Of a stretch of 19,970 nt of DNA, positions 13,636 through 19,970 are shown one piece after another (the stretch's first letter is position 1; each line of letters starts with the position of its first letter). The position numbers and the translations under genes are program-made. Origin of the DNA: JACPNK01 sp964479745. Lineage in GTDB: Bacteria; Patescibacteriota; Minisyncoccia; 2-02-FULL-40-12; IGHO2-12-FULL-4. The stretch lies in the NCBI GenBank assembly GCA_964479745.1, contig CAYZNJ010000009.1, positions 1-19,970 of the forward strand, in the 5' to 3' direction. The notes below the pieces were generated by a model. That model was not told where the DNA came from, did not search any database, and saw nothing but the letters and a program-made list of their open reading frames with translations.

Positions 13636-14368
13636 ATCTAAATTGGTTCATTTTCTTGCTTATATATTTTAACAGCGCCATATTTCTGTCATAAGCCATC
13701 CGCATCGGTCCGATCACAGCCGAAATACCCTCGTAACCCATAGGCAGAGGGTAGCGGGTTATCATTACCGTTTCTTTGCCGACGTTACCGCCCGGATTTT
13801 CTCTGCCGATATAAACCAAAAGTTCATCTTCCTGAAATTGGTTAAAAATTGATTTAAAATAATTTTCAAACTCGTCAAAAATACTGCCGAAGCCAAAAAT
13901 GTCTTCCGCTTCTTCAAATTCTGGCAATTCAAAAATATTAGAAAACCCCACACGGTAAAATTCGCCGGTGTCGGGAATGCCGCTGATGACAAAGTCGTCA
14001 GTCAAACCAGCCATAGTTTTCGCCAAACCGGAACTTAGGGCATGAGGATCGCGCACCGTTGAAGCAATAGTTTTATCAATTATTTTCTGGTCCTTTTCCG
14101 GCAGGTCTTCTTTCTTTTCTTTTAAAAGATGGTCAACAAAATAACGGTAGGCCTTGTCAGTCGGCACACGACCGGCAGAAGTGTGGGGCTGAACCAAGTA
14201 ACCCTCTTTCTCCAAGTTTAACATCTCCGCTCTGATTGTCGCCGGGCTGCAGTCAAAGCCGCATTTTTCCGCCAAAAAGTTGGAGCTGACCGGCTCGGCG
14301 TTTTTAACGTATTCTTTAATAAGCTCGCTTAAAATTTGTTTTTGCCTAGGAGTAATTTTATTCTCCAT
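13634..14368 (-). CDS. hrcA: Heat-inducible transcription repressor HrcA, shortened
   Basis: Represses class I heat-shock genes by binding CIRCE. The N-terminal winged helix is clear (TPRQKQILSELIKEYVKNAEPVSSNFLAEKC ... SPATIRAEMLNLEKEGYL) and is followed by the signature PHTSAGRVPTDKAYRYFVD. The end (VMITRYPLPMGYEGISAVIGPMRMAYDRNMALLKYI) matches the conserved HrcA C-terminus. At 244 aa it is about 100 residues shorter than the usual ~340, and the loss lies in the middle (dimerisation/inserted) region. A CIRCE operator lies immediately upstream, so it is autoregulated. The -10 hexamer ends 6 nt before the ATG and there is no ribosome binding site, so the mRNA may be leaderless. The downstream clpC-like gene is separated by a structured element. 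Confidence 0.93.
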   Translation of the reverse strand: MENKITPRQKQILSELIKEYVKNAEPVSSNFLAEKCGFDCSPATIRAEMLNLEKEGYLVQPHTSAGRVPTDKAYRYFVDHLLKEKKEDLPEKDQKIIDKTIASTVRDPHALSSGLAKTMAGLTDDFVISGIPDTGEFYRVGFSNIFELPEFEEAEDIFGFGSIFDEFENYFKSIFNQFQEDELLVYIGRENPGGNVGKETVMITRYPLPMGYEGISAVIGPMRMAYDRNMALLKYISKKMNQFR

Positions 14369-14374
14369 AGATGC

Positions 14375-14402
14375 ATTTTATCAGTTAGCAGTCTAGTGTC
14401 AA
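14375..14402 (-). promoter_or_regulatory. hrcA operon promoter (sigma70 type)
   Basis: On the minus strand, consensus TTGACA (14402-14397), a 16-nt spacer, then TAAAAT (14380-14375, 5 of 6). Only 6 nt separate the -10 from the ATG at 14368, so transcription should start at the start codon. The CIRCE inverted repeat covers the -35 and spacer, so a bound repressor would block polymerase. Confidence 0.8.
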
Positions 14403-14411
14403 GAGTGCCAA
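14385..14411. promoter_or_regulatory. CIRCE operator (HrcA-binding site)
   Basis: TTAGCAGTC-N9-GAGTGCCAA. The established consensus is TTAGCACTC-N9-GAGTGCTAA; each half-site matches at 8 of 9 positions and the 9-nt spacer is exact. It overlaps the hrcA promoter, consistent with autoregulation and heat induction of the downstream clpC-like and DnaJ-like genes. Confidence 0.92.
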
Positions 14412-14432
14412 CTGTGTACAACTGTGGCAACG

Positions 14433-14455
14433 AAAAACAGGCAAAATAAGCCTGT
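14433..14455 (-). terminator. Intrinsic terminator after the secreted hypothetical gene
   Basis: ACAGGC (14437-14442) and GCCTGT (14450-14455) form a 6-bp stem with a 7-nt loop. On the minus strand the stem is followed by TTTTT. It lies just past the stop at 14465 and insulates that gene from the hrcA promoter. Confidence 0.75.
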
Positions 14456-14464
14456 CTTAAAAAA

Positions 14465-15085
14465 TCACCATCTATCAACTAGAACAATATTAAACAGCTT
14501 CCAATCTTTTCTTTCTTTAACCCAAAAAGTTACAAAGCCGTATTTACTGTAACCTTCCCCGCTGACTCCATACAAAACCAGAAAAAATTCTCCTTTGGGA
14601 AAATCCTTATCTTTCTTGGCTTCGGCTAAGTTTTCATCTGTTAAGTTAAAAGATTTTTTTAAAAATTCGTCAGTTCCTTCAAAAATAACCACGTCGCTAG
14701 CAGTGTCAAGGTTAAGAGGCAAAGGTTTTAAATTTTCTTTCTTAACTCTTTCCAGATGCTCCCTGTTTATTCCGTCAACTTTTAGTGTTTCCGGTTTAGC
14801 TTTTTCGGGTTCTGTTTCAAAAGGAACCAAAAATGGATTTCCGGTGCGTCCAAAATCCTGGACAAAATCTCTGAGAATAGAGACGGCCGTTACAAAACTC
14901 CAAAATTTTTCTTCATTTTTTTCTTTATACCAAGCATCCTGAAACTTTTTAACGGTTTCATACAAACCGTCGATATTCGGGCCAGAGACAGCCGGTTTGG
15001 TTTCTTCTAATTTGGTTTGAGCCACCACACCAACCGATGCCAGACTTAAGATGAATACTGCGGTCAAAAAGATTGGGTTTTTCAA
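14465..15085 (-). CDS. Secreted hypothetical protein
   Basis: Not recognised. 206 aa. Residues 1-22 look like a signal peptide (KNPIFLTAVFILSLASVGVVAQT) with likely cleavage after VVA; there is no lipobox Cys. The mature part is about 180 residues and moderately charged: a helical-looking segment with Trp-rich bits (FQDAWYKEKNEEKFWSFV), then a beta-like C-terminus (FFLVLYGVSGEGYSKYGFVTFWVKERKDWKLFNIVLVD) reminiscent of small NTF2-like/SnoaL folds, though that is only an impression. The TTG start is well supported by AAGGAGG 6 nt upstream. It is divergent from the Nramp-family gene and has its own terminator. Confidence 0.8.
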   Translation of the reverse strand: MKNPIFLTAVFILSLASVGVVAQTKLEETKPAVSGPNIDGLYETVKKFQDAWYKEKNEEKFWSFVTAVSILRDFVQDFGRTGNPFLVPFETEPEKAKPETLKVDGINREHLERVKKENLKPLPLNLDTASDVVIFEGTDEFLKKSFNLTDENLAEAKKDKDFPKGEFFLVLYGVSGEGYSKYGFVTFWVKERKDWKLFNIVLVDRW

Positions 15086-15117
15086 TGTTCTCCTCCTTCC
15101 TAAACACGATAGCTTTA

Positions 15118-15134
15118 TTTACTGTGAATGTAAA
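15118..15134. promoter_or_regulatory. Dyad TTTAC-N7-GTAAA in the divergent promoter region
   Basis: TTTAC (15118-15122) and GTAAA (15130-15134) form a symmetric 17-bp site between the secreted hypothetical gene and the Nramp-family gene. On the minus strand TTTACA here could serve as a -35 (17-nt spacer to a weak TATCGT). Its position near a metal transporter makes a metal-responsive regulator site possible, but no known box is matched. Confidence 0.35.
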
Positions 15135-15143
15135 ACGACTTTA

Positions 15144-15152
15144 TGTTAAAAT
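15144..15152 (+). promoter_or_regulatory. Extended -10 promoter for the Nramp-family gene
   Basis: TGtTAAAAT is an extended -10 with 5 of 6 matches in the hexamer. The -35 region is weak, as is usual for extended -10 promoters. Transcription would start near 15159, leaving a leader of about 14 nt without a Shine-Dalgarno sequence. Confidence 0.5.
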
Positions 15153-15172
15153 AAAGGCGTCTTCTGCTTATT

Positions 15173-16429
15173 ATGAAACTCTTAAAAAAAATCTGGAAAT
15201 TTTTCGGGCCGGGACTGATTACCGGCGCCGCCGACGACGACCCATCGGCAATCGCCACTTATTCAATCGCCGGAGCCAGAACTGGATTAGCCGGCTTATG
15301 GGCCATGCTTTACAGCCTACCCCTGATGATCGTCCTTCAGGAAATGAGCGCGCGCATTGGAATGAGTTCCAGTTGCGGTTTGGCCGGCAACATCAAGCGT
15401 TATTACTCAAAATATCTGCTGGCTGTCGTTGCCGTTGTTATTGTTTTCTTAAATATTTTTAACATCGGCGCTAATGTTTCCGGAATGGCTGCAGCAATTG
15501 AACTTTTGGTCCCGCGCTCCAGCAATTTTACCGCGCCATTTTTAATTTTAATAATTCTTTTTCTAACCGTCGTCTTGCCTTACCGAAAAATTGCCGCTAT
15601 TTTCAAATGGCTTTCTCTTTCTCTGGTTATGTATATTTTAGCGGGTTTTTTTGCAATCCATAATTGGGGTTCAGTCTTGTTCCATCTTTTTGTTCCTACG
15701 GTAAAATTAAGCAGAGAGTACGGCGTTATTCTGCTGGCCTTGATGGGCACGACCATCTCTCCCTATCTTGCCGTCTGGCAAGCCAGCGAAGAAGCCGAGG
15801 AGCAAAAAATAAAACGCGGACCCGACAGATATGTCTGCAAATTCAGAACCGTCACCAGAAATGAACTTAAACACGCCGACCACGACACTTTTGGCGGCAT
15901 GCTTTTTTCCAACATTATTTCAGTTTTTATTATCGCTCTGACAAGCGCGGTTTTGTTCCAGGCGGGAATCAGAAATATTGAAACGGTTAAAGAAGCGGCT
16001 CAAGCTCTCCAGCCTCTGGCCGGCAATTATTCTTATCTTCTGTTTACTATCGGTTTGGTCAGCTCTGGTTTGCTGGCCATACCAATTTTGGCCGGTTCAG
16101 CCGCCTATGTTGTGGCAGAAATTTTCGGTTGGGAAGCCAGTTTGGACAAACCTTTTTCCAAAGCAAAAGAGTTTTATCTGGTAATAGTCGTTGCCGCCTT
16201 AACCGGACTGATTATGAATTATTCCGGTTTGAGTCCAATTAAAGCCCTCCTCTATACGGCAATCCTGCAAGGCATGGCCGGACCAATTTTAATCGGCACC
16301 GTGATGCATATGGCCAACAACCGAGCCATCGTCGGGCCTAACACGAGCAGTAGAACTTCAAACATTCTGGCCTATACAGCAATGCTTCTGATGATATTCG
16401 GTTCGGTTGCTTTTTTTGCTATGCTTTAA
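15173..16429 (+). CDS. Nramp (SLC11)-family divalent metal transporter, non-canonical metal site
   Basis: Proton- or ion-coupled metal importer in the cytoplasmic membrane, 418 aa with about eleven membrane segments. The N-terminus FFGPGLITGAADDDPSAIATYSIAGARTG aligns with the Nramp TM1 motif, but the metal-binding DPGN is D23-P24-S25-A26. The TM6 motif, canonically M-P-H, reads TTISPYLAVWQASEEAEEQ with S196-P197-Y198. Both TM1 Asn and TM6 Met, the residues that favour soft transition metals, are therefore absent, so manganese or iron cannot be assumed. A hydrophilic loop (~203-235), rich in charge, follows TM6. It should not be named mntH without experiment. The start ATG has no ribosome binding site. 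Confidence 0.85.
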   Translation: MKLLKKIWKFFGPGLITGAADDDPSAIATYSIAGARTGLAGLWAMLYSLPLMIVLQEMSARIGMSSSCGLAGNIKRYYSKYLLAVVAVVIVFLNIFNIGANVSGMAAAIELLVPRSSNFTAPFLILIILFLTVVLPYRKIAAIFKWLSLSLVMYILAGFFAIHNWGSVLFHLFVPTVKLSREYGVILLALMGTTISPYLAVWQASEEAEEQKIKRGPDRYVCKFRTVTRNELKHADHDTFGGMLFSNIISVFIIALTSAVLFQAGIRNIETVKEAAQALQPLAGNYSYLLFTIGLVSSGLLAIPILAGSAAYVVAEIFGWEASLDKPFSKAKEFYLVIVVAALTGLIMNYSGLSPIKALLYTAILQGMAGPILIGTVMHMANNRAIVGPNTSSRTSNILAYTAMLLMIFGSVAFFAML

Positions 16430-16444
16430 AATATAAGTTAGTAT
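16416..16444 (+). promoter_or_regulatory. Candidate cysS promoter, leaderless geometry
   Basis: TTGCTA (16416-16421), a 17-nt spacer, then TAGTAT (16439-16444), each 4 of 6. The -10 ends exactly 6 nt before the cysS ATG and no Shine-Dalgarno sequence is present, which fits a leaderless transcript. Matches are modest. Confidence 0.45.
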
Positions 16445-16450
16445 TTTCTG

Positions 16451-17881
16451 ATGCAAATCTACAACTCTCTAACCAGACAAAAAGAAGAATTTATTCCGCG
16501 ACAAGGCAAAAAGGTAAATATGTTTGTCTGCGGACCGACGGTTTATGATTACTCGCATATCGGCCACGCGCGTACTTATATTTCTTTTGACGTCATCGCC
16601 AAATACCTCCGACACAAAGAATACAAGGTTAAATATTTACAAAACATAACCGACATTGAAGATAAGATTATTGAGAGAGCCAAGCAAGAAAATAAAGAAC
16701 CGCTCGTGTTGGCAAAAGAATTTGAAAAAGCCTATTACCAAGATGTTGAAGCGTTGGGCATAACCAGCGTCTACAAATACGCTCCGGCCACAAAATACAT
16801 TAAACAAATAGTAAGCCAGGTTAAAAGACTTATTGAAAAAGGCTTTGCCTACTTGATAGAAAGTGACCCCGAACCGTCGTCTACAACGAGCTACGGGGCA
16901 GGCGGCTACTACTTTGACTTAAAAAAAATTCCGGAATACGGCAAACTTTCCGGCCGGACAACCGAATCAGCCGAAGACGCTGTCAGCCGCATTGACCAAA
17001 GCATACAAAAAAGAAACAGAGGCGACTTTGCTTTATGGAAATTTAGATCAGCTACTGCCAGCCAGGAAGAGCCAAGTTGGAAAACAGATTTAGGCGAAGG
17101 CCGACCCGGCTGGCATATTGAAGACACCGCTATTACTGAAAAACATTTCGGGCCTCAATACGACATCCATGGCGGCGCCAGAGATTTGATTTTTCCCCAC
17201 CACGAGGCGGAAATTGCCCAAATGGAGTCAATCTCCGGCAAAAAGCCTTTTGTAAAATACTGGCTGCACACTGGTTTCCTGACAACCAGCGGCCAAAAGA
17301 TGTCCAAGTCTTTGGGCAATTTTCTAACCATCAGAGACGTGTTGAAAACTTACTCTCCAGAAGTTTTGCGTTTCATGGTTCTAGGCACTCATTACCGTTC
17401 ACCGATTGAATATCGGGAAGAAATCATGAAGTCGTCATGGGCGGCGCTTCAAAGAATACAAGAATTTTTGGAAAAATTAGGAAAAGCCGGCAACAGGGGC
17501 GCCCCTGTTATGTTGGCAAATATAATATTAGAAACCAAAAGGGATTTTTTGGAAGCTATGGATGATGATTTCAACACGCCGCAAGCCATTGCCGCTATTT
17601 TTAAAATGATAAAAGAAGTAAATCCCCTACTTGCTGAAAATAAAATTGACAAAAAGTCAGCCAAAAACATTCTGAAACTGCTAAAAGAGTTTGACAAAAT
17701 ACTCGGCATTATCCCTCCGAAAAGCAAAAAGATCCCCGAAGAGATCTTGAAATTGGTTGACACGCGAGAAAAACTGCGCCGAGACAAACGCTACTCCGAA
17801 GCCGACGACGTGCGCCGGCAGATAGAATTAAAAGGTTATAAAATAGAAGATACTGCTAACGGCCCCCTAATCTGGACTTGA
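16451..17881 (+). CDS. cysS: Cysteinyl-tRNA synthetase
   Basis: Class I synthetase that charges tRNA(Cys), 476 aa. The HIGH motif is HIGH at 36-39 (DYSHIGHART) and KMSKS is at 283-287. Zinc-site positions: C27 (FVCGPTVYD), H250 and E254 (FPHHEAE) are present, but the ligand equivalent to E. coli Cys209, in G-W-H-I-E-C, is Asp225 (PGWHIEDTAI). The helical DALR-type region follows (~330-430). The C-terminal part is short, ending RRQIELKGYKIEDTANGPLIWT, which is the usual bacterial ending. A small insertion (DPEPSSTTSYGAGG, ~residues 138-151) precedes YYFDL. It is convergent with the M48-like gene. Confidence 0.95.
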   Translation: MQIYNSLTRQKEEFIPRQGKKVNMFVCGPTVYDYSHIGHARTYISFDVIAKYLRHKEYKVKYLQNITDIEDKIIERAKQENKEPLVLAKEFEKAYYQDVEALGITSVYKYAPATKYIKQIVSQVKRLIEKGFAYLIESDPEPSSTTSYGAGGYYFDLKKIPEYGKLSGRTTESAEDAVSRIDQSIQKRNRGDFALWKFRSATASQEEPSWKTDLGEGRPGWHIEDTAITEKHFGPQYDIHGGARDLIFPHHEAEIAQMESISGKKPFVKYWLHTGFLTTSGQKMSKSLGNFLTIRDVLKTYSPEVLRFMVLGTHYRSPIEYREEIMKSSWAALQRIQEFLEKLGKAGNRGAPVMLANIILETKRDFLEAMDDDFNTPQAIAAIFKMIKEVNPLLAENKIDKKSAKNILKLLKEFDKILGIIPPKSKKIPEEILKLVDTREKLRRDKRYSEADDVRRQIELKGYKIEDTANGPLIWT

Positions 17882-17887
17882 GATCTG

Positions 17888-17912
17888 TTTATTTTACTTT
17901 TGTAAAATCTTT
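17888..17912. terminator. Weak AT-rich hairpin between cysS and the convergent peptidase gene
   Basis: ATTTTAC (17891-17897) pairs with GTAAAAT (17902-17908) around a TTTT loop, followed by CTTTT. It overlaps the last codons of the minus-strand gene. The stem is AT-only apart from one pair, so termination would be inefficient. Confidence 0.35.
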
Positions 17913-18409
17913 TCAGCCTTGTCCAGCCTATCCTCTACATGGCTTTGGAAGCACAACCGAAGAGCGTCTTTGCCGACAAGCTTGATCGCTTCGGCATCAG
18001 CTTCAGCCTCAAAATCTCTTTTACCGGTAAAAATTGTATCTAGGTGCCCCAAAGAAAGATGCGATAATTCGTGGGCAAATAAACCCTTAAGAGCTTCGTC
18101 AGGCCACTTTTGCAGCGGCTCCTCTCCGGTTACTATAAATACTTCGTCACCCATCCCGCCTCTAAAAGTAACCGCGCCAACAGGAAGAGAGCCGGGAGTA
18201 GCGAAAATTCTTACTTTCTCGGATATTTTTGCTTTCTTTTTTATAGAGTCAACAATGTCTACAACTCTCTCGTCTTTTACTTCTCTGCCTGAAGGAGGCC
18301 CTTTTTTGTTTGGAAACAAATACAACAATATTCCTAACAAAGAAGTCAAAAACAAACATAACGCCAAAGTTGCCAATAAACGTTTTATGGTTACTGCTAT
18401 TTCCGCCAT
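17894..18409 (-). CDS. Small M48-like membrane metallopeptidase
   Basis: 171 aa. Residues ~10-32 (RLLATLALCLFLTSLLGILLYLF) form a membrane anchor or uncleaved signal. The zinc-binding HExxH is AHELSHLSLGH (H113, E114, H117), and the third ligand is probably E134 in FEAEADAEA, which fits the M48 E-x-x-A-D pattern. This is about the minimal size for an M48-type catalytic domain; the multi-pass regions of HtpX are missing. The start is ATG 18409: a good promoter lies 25-60 nt upstream and the hydrophobic anchor begins soon after. The open frame running further upstream overlaps dnaB on the other strand and is discarded. Likely role: degradation of proteins at the cell envelope, by family resemblance. 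Confidence 0.78.
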   Translation of the reverse strand: MAEIAVTIKRLLATLALCLFLTSLLGILLYLFPNKKGPPSGREVKDERVVDIVDSIKKKAKISEKVRIFATPGSLPVGAVTFRGGMGDEVFIVTGEEPLQKWPDEALKGLFAHELSHLSLGHLDTIFTGKRDFEAEADAEAIKLVGKDALRLCFQSHVEDRLDKAEKILQK

Positions 18410-18440
18410 CGGCTTATCCGTTTTTAAAGAATCTGGAACT

Positions 18441-18468
18441 ATTATACATGCCCTCCACATCTTATCAA
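18441..18468 (-). promoter_or_regulatory. Promoter of the M48-like peptidase gene
   Basis: On the minus strand TTGATA (18468-18463, 5 of 6), a 16-nt spacer, then consensus TATAAT (18446-18441). Transcription would start near 18434, giving a leader of about 25 nt. It is back-to-back with the dnaB promoter. Confidence 0.7.
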
Positions 18469-18479
18469 CTAATCTAGGT

Positions 18480-18508
18480 TTGGGTCTTGTTTCTTTTTTT
18501 TCTATAAT
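18480..18508 (+). promoter_or_regulatory. dnaB promoter with leaderless geometry
   Basis: A consensus TATAAT (18503-18508) is preceded, with a 17-nt spacer, by TTGGGT (18480-18485). The predicted transcription start falls on the A of the ATG at 18515. A GTG at 18509 would lie between the -10 and the transcription start, so it cannot be the start codon if this promoter is used. Confidence 0.6.
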
Positions 18509-18514
18509 GTGGCC

Positions 18515-19858
18515 ATGATACCCAAAGATTCTCTGCCGCCGCAAAATATTGAAGCCGAAAAGTCCACTCTTGGTTCTATGCTGTTGGACAAAGAATCCAT
18601 AAACAAAGTGGCGGATTTTTTGCGTCCGGAAGATTTTTACAACCGCAGCCATCAGATAATTTACGGGGCCGTGCTGGCTTTGTTTGAAAAAAGAGAGCCG
18701 ATTGACCTTTTGAGTTTATCAAACAAACTCCAAGAACTGGGGCAACTTGATGCTGTCGGCGGCGCAGGTTACCTGACATCTTTAATTAATTCCGTGCCGA
18801 CATCTTCTCACATCTTTCACTACGGAAAAATTGTTGAAAGAAAAAAAATCCTTAGGGACTTAATTGATTCAGCTCACCATATAATCGGGCTTGGTTACCA
18901 GGAAGATGAGGATATTGAAAACATTTTAGACCAGGCGGAGCAAAAACTTTTTGCCATCTCTCAAAAATCAACGTTGCCTTCTTTTTCGCATATCGGCGGG
19001 CCGCTTATCAAAGAAGCTTTTGAAAGAATGGACAGACTCCACAAAGGCGACGGAAAATTGAGAGGCTACTCAACCGGTTTTTACGACTTAGATGGATACT
19101 TAGCCGGATTGCAAAAATCGGATTTGATTGTTTTGGCCGCCCGTCCTTCTTTGGGTAAAACATCTTTGGTTCTGGACATTGTAAGAAACATTGCCCAAAA
19201 CGAAAAAGTCCCGGTGGGCATCTTGAGCATAGAAATGGCCAAAGAGCAGATAATTGACAGACTGATAGCTTCTGAAGCCAATGTCAACTTGTGGCGGTTG
19301 AGGACGGGAAAACTGTCTTCCGAGGGTGAGGGCAATGATTTTGAAAGGATCGCCGTCGCTCTGGATAGGTTGGCTCAAGCACCCATTTTTATTGACGACA
19401 TCCCCTCGCCGACGATACTTCAGATAAGAGCCATGGCCAGAAGGCTTCAGGCAGAACATGGCCTCGGAATTTTAGTAGTTGACTACCTCCAGCTTATAAG
19501 GCCAACTAGAGCAACCGACAGTGAAGTCCAGCAGATTACCGAAATTTCCCGAGGCTTAAAGGCGCTGGCCAAAGAGTTAAACATTCCTATCTTGGCGGTA
19601 TCCCAGCTTTCCAGAAACGCCGAAATGCGCACCGACCAACGGCCCAAGTTGTCAGATTTAAGATCTTCAGGCAGTATTGAACAAGACGCTGATGTGGTTC
19701 TGCTGATTTACCGCGAAGATAAAGTCAAAAAAGATTCGGAAAAAAGAGGCATCGCTGAAATTATGATTGAAAAGCACCGCAATGGCCCCACCGGCAAAGT
19801 AGAATTGTTCTTTGACGAAGACAGTGTGTCGTTTAAAAACCTTGCGAGAAACATATAA
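18515..19858 (+). CDS. dnaB: Replicative DNA helicase DnaB
   Basis: Hexameric 5'-3' helicase that drives the replication fork and recruits primase, about 447 aa. The N-terminal domain begins LPPQNIEAEKSTLGSMLLDKESI, and a linker helix follows. The RecA-like core has Walker A ARPSLGKT (209-216 from the chosen start), SIEMAKEQIIDRLIASEA, Walker B ILVVDYLQLI, and the C-terminal SQLSRNAEMRTDQRPKLSDLRSSGSIEQDADVVLLIYRED. No intein is present. The frame is open from a GTG at 18509, but I choose ATG 18515 because a perfect -10 ends at 18508, leaving a leaderless start there. It is followed directly by recR with no gap. Confidence 0.95.
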   Translation: MIPKDSLPPQNIEAEKSTLGSMLLDKESINKVADFLRPEDFYNRSHQIIYGAVLALFEKREPIDLLSLSNKLQELGQLDAVGGAGYLTSLINSVPTSSHIFHYGKIVERKKILRDLIDSAHHIIGLGYQEDEDIENILDQAEQKLFAISQKSTLPSFSHIGGPLIKEAFERMDRLHKGDGKLRGYSTGFYDLDGYLAGLQKSDLIVLAARPSLGKTSLVLDIVRNIAQNEKVPVGILSIEMAKEQIIDRLIASEANVNLWRLRTGKLSSEGEGNDFERIAVALDRLAQAPIFIDDIPSPTILQIRAMARRLQAEHGLGILVVDYLQLIRPTRATDSEVQQITEISRGLKALAKELNIPILAVSQLSRNAEMRTDQRPKLSDLRSSGSIEQDADVVLLIYREDKVKKDSEKRGIAEIMIEKHRNGPTGKVELFFDEDSVSFKNLARNI

Positions 19859-19970
19859 ATGTCCCAAAAATTCAGACGAGCAATTGAATATTTTTCAAAA
19901 CTGCAGGGTATAGGGCCGAGGCAGGCGGCCAGAATTGTTATGGCGGTTTTGAACTGGCCCAAAGAAGAAA
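19859..19970 (+). CDS. recR: Recombination protein RecR, 5' part
   Basis: Only the first 37 codons are inside the window. They read MSQKFRRAIEYFSKLQGIGP followed by RQAARIVMAVLNWPKEE, which fits the RecR N-terminal helix-hairpin-helix (L-x-x-L-P-G-I-G-x-x-x-A-x-R); Gln stands where the family usually has Pro. RecR acts with RecO and RecF in gap repair. The ATG directly follows the dnaB TAA with no intervening base, which suggests translational coupling. Confidence 0.8.
   Translation, partial: MSQKFRRAIEYFSKLQGIGPRQAARIVMAVLNWPKEE

Noticed and set aside
13494..13694. A 66-codon plus-strand open frame between hrcA and clpC
   Set aside because: It translates the structured element and the antisense of the hrcA end.
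14412..14432. Second CIRCE-like or repeat operator (CAACTGTG twice)
   Set aside because: The direct repeat is only 7-8 nt and has no dyad or known match.
18509..18511. GTG as the dnaB start
   Set aside because: It directly abuts a perfect TATAAT, so it would lie upstream of the likely transcription start; the ATG two codons later fits better.
18410..18652. In-frame N-terminal extension of the M48-like peptidase
   Set aside because: It overlaps the dnaB coding start on the other strand and passes through the peptidase's own promoter; ATG 18409 is followed by a normal anchor segment.

Overview
The window looks like part of a Candidate Phyla Radiation (Patescibacteria, probably Parcubacteria-like) chromosome. 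That placement is inferred from gene content and style: compact housekeeping genes, many TTG/GTG starts, short or altered versions of conserved proteins (a truncated HrcA, a J-protein without HPD, a CysRS with a changed zinc ligand), and several unknown membrane proteins. TGA is used as a stop (murB, cysS), so the genetic code is standard and this is not a code-25 lineage. No rRNA, tRNA, CRISPR array, transposase or phage gene was seen.

Layout. 1-4953 (+): fmt, then an overlapping two-gene zinc/manganese-type ABC transporter (ATPase and permease, no binding protein here), then overlapping murB-murA. A bidirectional terminator separates murA from a convergent isochorismatase-like hydrolase (-), which is divergent from efp (+). 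From 6317 to 6681 there is no credible gene, but there is a hairpin, a 184-nt imperfect palindrome and a bidirectional terminator. 6682-14368 (-) is a long leftward run that reads hrcA, clpC-like, membrane protein, DnaJ-like, membrane protein, alpha/beta hydrolase, small ART-like protein, membrane-anchored hypothetical. A near-consensus CIRCE operator overlaps the hrcA promoter, so at least the front of this run is a HrcA-controlled protein-quality operon. 14465-15085 (-) is a secreted hypothetical, divergent from an Nramp-family transporter (+), followed by cysS (+), a convergent small M48-like membrane peptidase (-), then dnaB (+) and the start of recR (+).

Most unusual content. (1) Two intergenic elements (13475-13635 and 9733-9987) share an outer stem and an internal TGTGGATTGC box but enclose different perfect hairpins. 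The right end of a third copy lies at the left window edge. Both complete copies begin right at the stop codon of the upstream gene. This looks like an undescribed structured repeat or RNA family. (2) The 184-nt palindrome after efp can fold in two mutually exclusive ways. (3) A perfect 26-bp inverted repeat sits just ahead of the efp start codon. (4) In four genes (ABC ATPase, hrcA, cysS, dnaB) a -10-like hexamer ends exactly 6 nt before an ATG, which suggests leaderless transcripts.

All functional calls come from motifs read by eye. No database search was run.
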